Positions 49,101 to 61,700 of a stretch of 64,000 nt of DNA are shown in pieces. The translations under genes and the position numbers were made by a program. Source of the DNA: Pogonophryne albipinna (Eukaryota; Chordata; Actinopteri; Perciformes; Artedidraconidae). The notes under the pieces were generated by a model. It ran no database searches. It saw nothing but the letters and a program-made list of their open reading frames with translations, and was not told where the DNA came from. Position 1 is the stretch's first letter, and each line of letters starts with the position of its first letter. Location: NCBI GenBank assembly GCA_028583405.1, contig JAPTMU010000278.1, positions 1 to 64,000 on the forward strand, in the 5' to 3' direction.

Positions 49101-52100
49101 TCATTACGTGATCTATGGGCATGATGTCATTACGTGATCTATGGGCATGATGTCATTACGTGATCTATGAGCATGATGTCATTACGTGATCTATGGGCAT
49201 GATGTCATTACGTGATCTATGAGCATGATGTCATTACGTGATCTATGGGCATGATGTCATTACGTGATCTATGAGCATGATGTAATTACGTGATATATGG
49301 GCATGATGTCATTACGTGATCTATGGGCATGATGTCATTACGTGATCTATGGGCATGATGTCATTACGTGATCTATGGGCATGATGTCATTACGTGATCT
49401 ATGGGCATGATGTCATTACGTGATCTATGGGCATGATGTCATTACGTGATCTATGGGCATGATGTCATTACGTGATCTATGGGCATGATGTCATTACGTG
49501 ATCTATGGGCATGATGTCATTACGTGATCTATGGGCATGATGTTATTACGTGATCTATGGGCATGATGTCATTACGTGATCTATGAGCATGATGTCATTA
49601 CGTGATCTATGGGCATGATGTCATTACGTGATCTATGAGCATGATGTCATTACGTGATCTATGGGCATGATGTCATTACGTGATCTATGGGCATGATGTC
49701 ATTACGTGATCTATGGGCATGATGTCATTACGTGATCTATGGGCATGATGTCATTACGTGATCTATGGGCATGATGTCATTACGTGATCTATGGGCATGA
49801 TGTCATTACGTGATCTATGGGCATGATGTCATTACGTGATCTATGGGCATGATGTCATTACGTGATCTATGGGCATGATGTCATTACGTGATCTATGGGC
49901 ATGATGTCATTACGTGATCTATGAGCATGATGTCATTACGTGATCTATGGGCATGATGTCATTACGTGATCTATGGGCATGATGTCATTACGTGATCTAT
50001 GAGCATGATGTCATTACGTGATCTATGGGCATGATGTCATTACGTGATCTATGAGCATGATGTCATTACGTGATCTATGGGCATGATGTCATTACGTGAT
50101 CTATGGGCATGATGTCATTACGTGATCTATGGGCATGATGTCATTACGTGATCTATGGGCATGATGTCATTACGTGATCTATGGGCATGATGTCATTACG
50201 TGATCTATGAGCATGATGTCATTACGTGATCTATGGGCATGATGTCATTACGTGATCTATGAGCATGATGTCATTACGTGATCTATGAGCATGATGTCAT
50301 TACGTGATCTATGAGCATGATGTCATTACGTGATCTATGAGCATGATGTCATTACGTGATCTATGGGCATGATGTCATTACGTGATCTATGAGCATGATG
50401 TCATTACGTGATCTATGGGCATGATGTCATTACGTGATCTATGGGCATGATGTCATTACGTGATCTTTGGCATGATGTCATTACGTGATCTATGGGCATG
50501 ATGTCATTACGTGATCTATGGGCATGATGTCATTACGTGATCTATGGGCATGATGTCATTACGTGATCTATGGGCATGATGTCATTACGTGATCTATGGG
50601 CATGATGTCATTACGTGATCTATGGGCATGATGTCATTACGTGATCTATGGGCATGATGTCATTACGTGATCTATGGGCATGATGTCATTACGTGATCTA
50701 TGGGCATGATGTCATCACGTGATCTATGGGCATGATGTCATCACGTGATCTATGAGCATGATGTCATTACGTGATCTATGAGCATGATGTCATTACGTGA
50801 TCTATGGGCATGATGTCATTACGTGATCTATGGGCATGATGTCATTACGTGATCTATGGGCATGATGTCATTACGTGATCTATGGGCATGATGTCATTAC
50901 GTGATCTATGGGCATGATGTCATTACGTGATCTATGAGCATGATGTCATTACGTGATCTATGGGCATGATGTCATTACGTGATCTATGAGCATGATGTCA
51001 TTACGTGATCTATGGGCATGATGTCATTACGTGATCTATGAGCATGATGTCATTACGTGATCTATGGGCATGATGTCATTACGTGATCTATGGGCATGAT
51101 GTCATTACGTGATCTATGGGCATGATGTCATTACGTGATCTTTGGGCATGATGTCATTACGTGATCTATGAGCATGATGTCATTACGTGATCTATGGGCA
51201 TGATGTCATTACGTGATCTATGGGCATGATGTCATTACGTGATCTATGGGCATGATGTCATTACGTGATCTATGGCCATGATGTCATTACGTGATCTATG
51301 AGCATGATGTCATTACGTGATCTATGGGCATGATGTCATCACGTGATCTATGGGCATGATGTCATTACGTGATCTATGAGCATGATGTCATTACGTGATC
51401 TATGAGCATGATGTCATCACGTGATCTATGAGCATGATGTCATCACGTGATCTATGGGCATGATGTCATTACGTGATCTATGAGCATGATGTCATCACGT
51501 GATCTATGAGCATGATGTCATTACGTGATCTATGGGCATGATGTCATTACGTGATCTATGGGCATGATGTCATCACGTGATCTATGAGCATGATGTCATT
51601 ACGTGATCTATGGGCATGATGTCATCACGTGATCTATGAGCATGATGTCATGATACGTGATCTATGGGCATGATGTCATCACGTGATCTATGGGCATGAT
51701 GTCATTACGTGATCTATGGGCATGATGTCATTACGTGATCTATGGGCATGATGTCATTACGTGATCTATGAGCATGATGTCATTACGTGATCTATGGGCA
51801 TGATGTCATTACGTGATCTATGGGCATGATGTCATTACGTGATCTATGGGCATGATGTCATTACGTGATCTATGGGCATGATGTCATTACGTGATCTATG
51901 GGCATGATGTCATTACGTGATCTATGGGCATGATGTCATTACGTGATCTATGAGCATGATGTCATTACGTGATCTATGGGCATGATGTCATTACGTGATC
52001 TATGAGCATGATGTCATTACGTGATCTATGAGCATGATGTCATTACGTGATCTATGGGCATGATGTCATTACGTGATCTATGGGCATGATGTCATTACGT

Positions 52101-55100
52101 GATCTATGGGCATGATGTCATTACGTGATCTATGGGCATGATGTCATTACGTGATCTATGGGCATGATGTCATTACGTGATCTATGAGCATGATGTCATT
52201 ACGTGATCTATGAGCATGATGTCATTACGTGATCTATGGGCATGATGTCATTACGTGATCTATGAGCATGATGTCATTACGTGATCTATGGGCATGATGT
52301 CATTACGTGATCTATGGGCATGATGTCATTACGTGATCTATGGGCATGATGTCATTACGTGATCTATGGGCATGATGTCATTACGTGATCTATGGGCATG
52401 ATGTCATTACGTGATCTATGGGCATGATGTCATTACGTGATCTATGAGCATGATGTCATTACGTGATCTATGGGCATGATGTCATTACGTGATCTATGGG
52501 CATGATGTCATTACGTGATCTATGGGCATGATGTCATTACGTGATCTATGAGCATGATGTCATTACGTGATCTATGGGCATGATGTCATTACGTGATCTA
52601 TGGGCATGATGTCATTACGTGATCTATGGGCATGATGTCATTACGTGATCTATGGGCATGATGTCATTACGTGATCTATGGGCATGATGTCATTACGTGA
52701 TCTATGGGCATGATGTCATTACGTGATCTATGGGCATGATGTCATTACGTGATCTATGGGCATGATGTCATTACGTGATCTATGGGCATGATGTCATTAC
52801 GTGATCTATGGGCATGATGTCATTACGTGATCTATGGGCATGATGTCATTACGTGATCTATGGGCATGATGTCATTACGTGATCTATGGGCATGATGTCA
52901 TTACGTGATCTATGGGCATGATGTCATTACGTGATCTATGGGCATGATGTCATTACGTGATCTATGGGCATGATGTCATTACGTGATCTATGGGCATGAT
53001 GTCATTACGTGATCTATGAGCATGATGTCATGATACGTGATCTATGGGCATGATGTCATTACGTGATCTATGGGCATGATGTCATTACGTGATCTATGGG
53101 CATGATGTCATTACGTGATCTATGGGCATGATGTCATTACGTGATCTATGGGCATGATGTCATTTCGTGATCTATGGGCATGATGTCATTACGTGATCTA
53201 TGGGCATGATGTCATTACGTGATCTATGGGCATGATGTCATTACGTGATCTATGGGCATGATGTCATTACGTGATCTATGGGCATGATGTCATTACGTGA
53301 TCTATGGGCATGATGTCATTACGTGATCTATGGGCATGATGTCATTACGTGATCTATGGGCATGATGTCATTACGTGATCTATGGGCATGATGTCATTAC
53401 GTGATCTATGGGCATGATGTCATTACGTGATCTATGGGCATGATGTCATTACGTGATCTATGGGCATGATGTCATTACGTGATCTATGAGCATGATGTCA
53501 TTACGTGATCTATGAGCATGATGTCATTACGTGATCTATGGGCATGATGTCATTACGTGATCTATGGGCATGATGTCATTACGTGATCTATGGGCATGAT
53601 GTCATTACGTGATCTATGGGCATGATGTCATTACGTGATCTATGGGCATGATGTCATTACGTGATCTATGGGCATGATGTCATTACGTGATCTATGGGCA
53701 TGATGTCCTTACGTGATCTATGGGCATGATGTCCTTACGTGATCTATGGGCATGATGTCATTACGTGATCTATGGGCATGATGTCATTACGTGATCTATG
53801 GGCATGATGTCATTACGTGATCTATGAGCATGATGTCATTACGTGATCTATGGGCATGATGTCATTACGTGATCTATGGGCATGATGTCATTACGTGATC
53901 TATGGGCATGATGTCATTACGTGATCTATGGGCATGATGTCATTACGTGATCTATGGGCATGATGTCATTACGTGATCTATGAGCATGATGTCATTACGT
54001 GATCTATGGGCATGATGTCATTACGTGATCTATGAGCATGATGTCATTACGTGATCTATGAGCATGATGTCATTACGTGATCTATGGGCATGATGTCATT
54101 ACGTGATCTATGGGCATGATGTCATTACGTGATCTATGGGCATGATGTCATTACGTGATCTATGGGCATGATGTCATTACGTGATCTATGGGCATGATGT
54201 CATTACGTGATCTATGGGCATGATGTCATTACGTGATCTATGAGCATGATGTCATTACGTGATCTATGGGCATGATGTCATTACGTGATCTATGAGCATG
54301 ATGTCATTACGTGATCTATGAGCATGATGTCATTACGTGATCTATGGGCATGATGTCATTACGTGATCTATGGGCATGATGTCATTACGTGATCTATGGG
54401 CATGATGTCATTACGTGATCTATGGGCATGATGTCATTACGTGATCTATGGGCATGATGTCATTACGTGATCTATGAGCATGATGTCATTACGTGATCTA
54501 TGAGCATGATGTCATTACGTGATCTATGGGCATGATGTCATTACGTGATCTATGGGCATGATGTCATTACGTGATCTATGGAGCATGATGTCATTACGTG
54601 ATCTATGGGCATGATGTCATGACGTGATCTATGGGCATGATGTCATTACGTGATCTATGGGCATGATGTCATTACGTGATCTATGGGCATGATGTCATTA
54701 CGTGATCTATGGGCATGATGTCATTACGTGATCTATGGGCATGATGTCATTACGTGATCTATGGGCATGATGTCATTACGTGATCTATGGGCATGATGTC
54801 ATTACGTGATCTATGGGCATGATGTCATTACGTGATCTATGGGCATGATGTCATTACGTGATCTATGGGCATGATGTCATTACGTGATCTATGGGCATGA
54901 TGTCATTACGTGATCTATGGGCATGATGTCATTACGTGATCTATGAGCATGATGTCATTACGTGATCTATGGGCATGATGTCATTACGTGATCTATGGGC
55001 ATGATGTCATTACGTGATCTATGGGCATGATGTCATCACGTGATCTATGGGCATGATGTCATCACGTGATCTATGGGCATGATGTCATTACGTGATCTAT

Positions 55101-57440
55101 GGGCATGATGTCATTACGTGATCTATGGGCATGATGTCATTACGTGATCTATGGGCATGATGTCCTTACGTGATCTATGGGCATGATGTCCTTACGTGAT
55201 CTATGGGCATGATGTCATTACGTGATCTATGGGCATGATGTCATTACGTGATCTATGAGCATGATGTCATTACGTGATCTATGGGCATGATGTCATTACG
55301 TGATCTATGGGCATGATGTCATTACGTGATCTATGGGCATGATGTCATTACGTGATCTATGGGCTTGATGTCATTACGTGATCTATGGGCATGATGTCAT
55401 TACGTGATCTATGGGCATGATGTCATTACGTGATCTATGGGCATGATGTCATTACGTGATCTATGGGCATGATGTCATTACGTGATCTATGAGCATGATG
55501 TCATTACGTGATCTATGGGCATGATGTCATTACGTGATCTATGGGCATGATGTCATTACGTGATCTATGAGCATGATGTCATTACGTGATCTATGGGCAT
55601 GATGTCATTACGTGATCTATGGGCATGATGTCATTACGTGATCTATGGGCATGATGTCATTACGTGATCTATGGGCTTGATGTCATTACGTGATCTATGG
55701 GCATGATGTCATTACGTGATCTATGGGCATGATGTCATTACGTGATCTATGGGCATGATGTCATTACGTGATCTATGGGCATGATGTCATTACGTGATCT
55801 ATGAGCATGATGTCATTACGTGATCTATGAGCATGATGTCATCACGTGATCTATGAGCATGATGTCATTACGTGATCTATGAGCATGATGTCATGATACG
55901 TGATCTATGGGCATGATGTCATTACGTGATCTATGGGCATGATGTCATTACGTGATCTATGGGCATGATGTCATTACGTGATCTATGGGCATGATGTCAT
56001 TACGTGATCTATGGGCATGATGTCATTACGTGATCTATGGGCATGATGTCATTTCGTGATCTATGGGCATGATGTCATTACGTGATCTATGGGCATGATG
56101 TCATTACGTGATCTATGGGCATGATGTCATTACGTGATCTATGGGCATGATGTCATTACGTGATCTATGAGCATGATGTCATTACGTGATCTATGGGCAT
56201 GATGTCATTACGTGATCTATGGGCATGATGTCATTACGTGATCTATGGGCATGATGTCATTACGTGATCTATGGGCATGATGTCATTACGTGATCTATGG
56301 GCATGATGTCATTACGTGATCTATGAGCATGATGTCATTACGTGATCTATGGGCATGATGTCATTACGTGATCTATGAGCATGATGTCATTACGTGATCT
56401 ATGAGCATGATGTCATTACGTGATCTATGGGCATGATGTCATGACGTGATCTATGGGCATGATGTCATTACGTGATCTATGGGCATGATGTCATTACGTG
56501 ATCTATGGGCATGATGTCATTACGTGATCTATGGGCATGATGTCATTACGTGATCTATGGGCATGATGTCATTACGTGATCTATGAGCATGATGTCATTA
56601 CGTGATCTATGGGCATGATGTCATTACGTGATCTATGAGCATGATGTCATTACGTGATCTATGAGCATGATGTCATTACGTGATCTATGGGCATGATGTC
56701 ATTACGTGATCTATGGGCATGATGTCATTACGTGATCTATGGGCATGATGTCATTACGTGATCTATGGGCATGATGTCATTACGTGATCTATGGGCATGA
56801 TGTCATTACGTGATCTATGAGCATGATGTCATTACGTGATCTATGGGCATGATGTCATTACGTGATCTATGGGCATGATGTCATTACGTGATCTATGGGC
56901 ATGATGTCATTACGTGATCTATGGGCATGATGTCATTACGTGATCTATGGGCATGATGTCATTACGTGATCTATGGGCATGATGTCATTACGTGATCTAT
57001 GGGCATGATGTCATTACGTGATCTATGGGCATGATGTCATTACGTGATCTATGGGCATGATGTCATTACGTGATCTATGGGCATGATGTCATTACGTGAT
57101 CTATGGGCATGATGTCATTACGTGATCTATGGGCATGATGTCATTACGTGATCTATGGGCATGATGTCATTACGTGATCTATGGGCATGATGTCATTACG
57201 TGATCTATGGGCATGATGTCATTACGTGATCTATGGGCATGATGTCATTACGTGATCTATGGGCATGATGTCATTACGTGATCTATGAGCATGATGTCAT
57301 CACGTGATCTATGGGCATGATGTCATTACGTGATCTATGGGCATGATGTCATTACGTGATCTATGGGCATGATGTCATCACGTGATCTATGGGCATGATG
57401 TCATTACGTGATCTATGAGCATGATGTCATTACGTGATCT
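43182..57440 (+). repeat. 26-bp satellite, first block (14.3 kb)
   Basis: About 548 units of ATTACGTGATCTATGGGCAT plus GATGTC. Main variants are GGG/GAG in TATGRGCATG and TTACG/TCACG. Rarer ones are CATGATACG, CTTTGGG and GATATATG. The TCACG variant makes the 8-bp palindrome TCACGTGA. Indels concentrate near 43.9-44.3 kb. Confidence 0.98.
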
Positions 57441-58702
57441 CAATCAATCAATCAATGTTTATTTATATAGCCCAATATCACAAATGTTACATTTGTCTCA
57501 GTGGACTTCACAGTTTGTACAAAATATCAGTATGACAATACGACACCCTCTGTCCTTAGACCCTCACATCGTACAAGGAAAAACTTCCGAAGAAAACCCA
57601 CAGTTTTAAAGGGAAAAATGGGAGAAACCTCAGGGAGAGCAACAGAGGAGGGATCCCTCTCCCAGGACGGACAGACGTGCAATAGATGCCGTGTGTAAAT
57701 TGAAAAGATAATACATTTGCAACATAGGTAGTCCAAATGTTTGGAAATGCATGTGTGTATAATAGGAAGATGAATCCACGAGGATATCCATCCAGGACCT
57801 ATGATCCATGACCACAGCCACGACTCAAGATCCAGGGCTCGCGATGCAGGACACAGGACCGCAGGATCATCCATGACTCCGGATCCCAGCGTATATAGAC
57901 ACCAAAAAGAAAGAAATTTGGGGAAGCTGGGTTAATCGGAACATGAGAGTACACAGGTATAGACAGAGAGAAGGAAGAAGTAAGATGTCCCCCGACAAAC
58001 TAAGCCTATCAGCAAAACTAGGGGCTGAATCTAATCAGCCCTAACTATAAGCTTTATCAAAAAGGAAGGTCTTAAGCGCACTCTTAAAAACGGATAGGGT
58101 GTCTGCCGCCCGAACACAAACTGGAAGCTGATTCCACAAATGTGGAGCTTGATAAGAAAAGGCTCTGGCTCCCATTGTACTTTTAGAGACTCTAGGAACA
58201 ACCAACAACCCTGCATTCTTGGAACGCAATGCCCTAGTAGGACAGTAGGGTATAATGAGTTCTTTAAGGTAAGATGGCGCCTGCCCATTAAGGGCTTTGT
58301 AGGCGAGAAGAAGAATTTTAAATTCTATCCTGTGTTCTATAGGGAGCCAGTGTAAGGCAGCCAGAACAGGAGTAATGTGGTCCCTTTTCCTAACTCTGGT
58401 TAGTACACGAGCTGCAGCATTTTGAATCAGCTGAAGCGACTTGACTGACTTCTTGGTACACCCTGATAATAAAGAGTTACAATAATCCAGCCTTGAAGTA
58501 ACAAATGCATGGACTAGTTTCTCTGCATCGTTTTGAGGCAAGATATGCCTGATTTTTGCAATGTTACGTAGATGGAAGTAGGCGGTCCTTGAAATTGATT
58601 TTATGTGGGCGTTAAAGGATAAATCCTGATCAAATATAACACCAAGATTCCTTACAGTCTCACTGGAGGCCAAATTAATGCCATCCATAGTTAGTATATC
58701 TT
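57441..58702 (-). mobile_element. 5'-truncated LINE (L2/CR1/Rex1-like) inserted in the satellite
   Basis: The plus-strand left end CAATCAATCAATCAATG plus TTATTTATATAGCCCAATAT is the reverse of a LINE 3' tail. The minus strand then encodes reverse transcriptase C-terminal sequence, and the element stops abruptly at the right where the satellite resumes. ATCT at 57437-57440 and 58703-58706 is a candidate 4-bp target duplication. The element is 1,262 bp. Confidence 0.9.
58041..58688 (-). pseudogene. LINE reverse transcriptase C-terminal fragment (215 codons open)
   Basis: Segments include VRNLGVIFDQDLSFNAHIKS, FVTSRLDYCNSLLSG, LQLIQNAAARVLTRVRKRDH, ITPVLAALHWLPIEHRIEFK, YKALNGQAPSYLKEL, LRSKNAGLLVVPRVSKSTMG and LWNQLPVCVR. 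These correspond to the thumb and post-RT region of teleost LINE ORF2 proteins. The endonuclease and RT palm are missing through 5' truncation, so it cannot be active. The frame has no internal stop, which suggests a fairly young insertion. Confidence 0.88.
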
Positions 58703-61700
58703 ATCTATGGGCATGATGTCATTACGTGATCTATGAGCATGATGTCATTACGTGATCTATGAGCATTATGTCATTACGTGATCTATGAGCATGATGTCAT
58801 TACGTGATCTATGGGCAAGATGTCATTACGTGATCTATGGGCATGATGTCATTACGTGATCTATGAGCATGATGTCATTACGTGATCTATGGGCATGATG
58901 TCATTACGTGATCTATGAGCATAATGTCATTACGTGATCTATGAGCATGATGTCATTACGTGATCTATGAGCATGATGTCATTACGTGATCTATGGGCAT
59001 GATGTCATTACGTGATCTATGGGCATGATGGCATTACGTGATCTATGAGCATGATGTCATTACGTGATCTATGGGCATGATGTCATTACGTGATCTATGG
59101 GCATGATGTCATTACGTGATCTATGAGCATGATGTCATTACGTGATCTATGGGCATGATGTCATTACGTGATCTATGGGCATGATGTCATTACGTGATCT
59201 ATGGGCATGATGTCATTACGTGATATATGGGCATGATGTCATTACGTGATCTATGAGCATGATGTCATTACGTGATCTATGGGCATGATGTCATTACCTG
59301 ATCTATGGGCATGATGTCATTACGTGATCTATGGGCATGATGTCATTACGTGATCTATGAGCATGATGTCATTACGTGATCTATGGGCTTGATGTCATTA
59401 CGTGATCTATGGGCTTGATGTCATTACGTGATCTATGAGCATGATGTCATTACGTGATCTATGAGCATGATGTCATTACGTGATCTATGGGCATGATGTC
59501 ATTACGTGATCTATGGGCATGATGTCATTACGTGATCTATGGGCATGATGTCATTACGTGATCTATGGGCATGATGTCATTACGTGATCTATGGGCATGA
59601 TGTCATTACGTGATCTATGGGCATGATGTCATTACGTGATCTATGGGCATGATGTCATTACGTGATCTATGGGCATGATGTCATTACGTGATCTATGGGC
59701 ATGATGTCATTACGTGATCTATGGGCATGATGTCATTACGTGATCTATGGGCATGATGTCATTACGTGATCTATGAGCATGATGTCATTACGTGATCTAT
59801 GAGCATGATGTCATTACGTGATCTATGAGCATGATGTCATCACGTGATCTATGAGCATGATGTCATCACGTGATCTATGGGCATGATGTCATTACGTGAT
59901 CTATGGGCATGATGTCATTACGTGATCTATGGGCATGATGTCATTACGTGATCTATGAGCATGATGTCATTACGTGATCTATGAGCATGATGTCATTACG
60001 TGATCTATGAGCATGATGTCATTACGTGATCTATGAGCATGATGTCATTACGTGATCTATGAGCATGATGTCATTACGTGATCTATGAGCATGATGTCAT
60101 TACGTGATCTATGAGCATGATGTCATTACGTGATCTATGGGCATGATGTCATTACGTGATCTATGGGCATGATGTCATTACGTGATCCATGGGCATGATG
60201 TCATTACGTGATCCATGGGCATGATGTCATTACGTGATCCATGGGCATGATGTCATTACGTGATCTATGGGCATGATGTCATTACGTGATCTATGAGCAT
60301 GATGTCATCACGTGATCTATGGGCATGATGTCATTACGTGATCCATGGGCATGATGTCATTACGTGATCCATGGGCATGATGTCATTACGTGATCTATGG
60401 GCATGATGTCATTACGTGATCTATGAGCATGATGTCATCACGTGATCTATGGGCATGATGTCATTACGTGATCCATGGGCATGATGTCATTACGTGATCC
60501 ATGGGCATGATGTCATTACGTGATCTATGGGCATGATGTCATTACGTGATCTATGGGCATGATGTCATTACGTGATCTATGAGCATGATGTCATCACGTG
60601 ATCTATGAGCATGATGTCATTACGTGATCTATGGGCATGATGTCATTACGTGATCTATGGGCATGATGTCATTACGTGATCTATGGGCATGATGTCATTA
60701 CGTGATCTATGAGCATGATGTCATTACGTGATCTATGAGCATGATTTCATTACGTGATCTATGAGCATGATGTCATTACGTGATCTATGAGCATGATGTC
60801 ATTACGTGATCTATGAGCATGATGTCATTACGTGATCTATGAGCATGATGTCATTACGTGATCTATGGGCATGATGTCATTACGTGATCTATGAGCATGA
60901 TGTCATTACGTGATCTATGGGCATGATGTCATTACGTGATCTATGAGCATGATGTCATTACGTGATCTATGGGCATGATGTCATTACGTGATCTATGAGC
61001 ATGATGTCATTACGTGATCTATGGGCATGATGTCATTACGTGATCTATGGGCATGATGTCATTACGTGATCTATCGGCATGATGTCATTACGTGATCTAT
61101 GGGCATGATGTCATTACGTGATCTATGGGCATGATGTCATTACGTGATCTATGGGCATGATGTCATTACGTGATCTATGGGCATGATGTCATTACGTGAT
61201 CTATGGGCATGATGTCATTACGTGATCTATGAGCATGATGTCATTACGTGATCTATGGGCATGATGTCATGACGTGATCTATGAGCATGATGTCATGACG
61301 TGATCTATGAGCATGATGTCATTACGTGATCTATGGGCATGATGTCATTACGTGATCTATGGGCATGATGTCATTACGTGATCTATGAGCATGATGTCAT
61401 TACGTGATCTATGGGCATGATGTCATTACGTGATCTATGGGCATGATGTCATGACGTGATCTATGGGCATGATGTCATTACGTGATCTATGGGCATGATG
61501 TCATGACGTGATCTATGGGCATGATGTCATGACGTGATCTATGGGCATGATGTCATTACGTGATCTATGGGCATGATGTCATTACGTGATCTATGAGCAT
61601 GATGTCATTACGTGATCTATGGGCATGATGTCATTACGTGATCTATGAGCATGATGTCATTACGTGATCTATGGGCATGATGTCATTACGTGATCTATGG

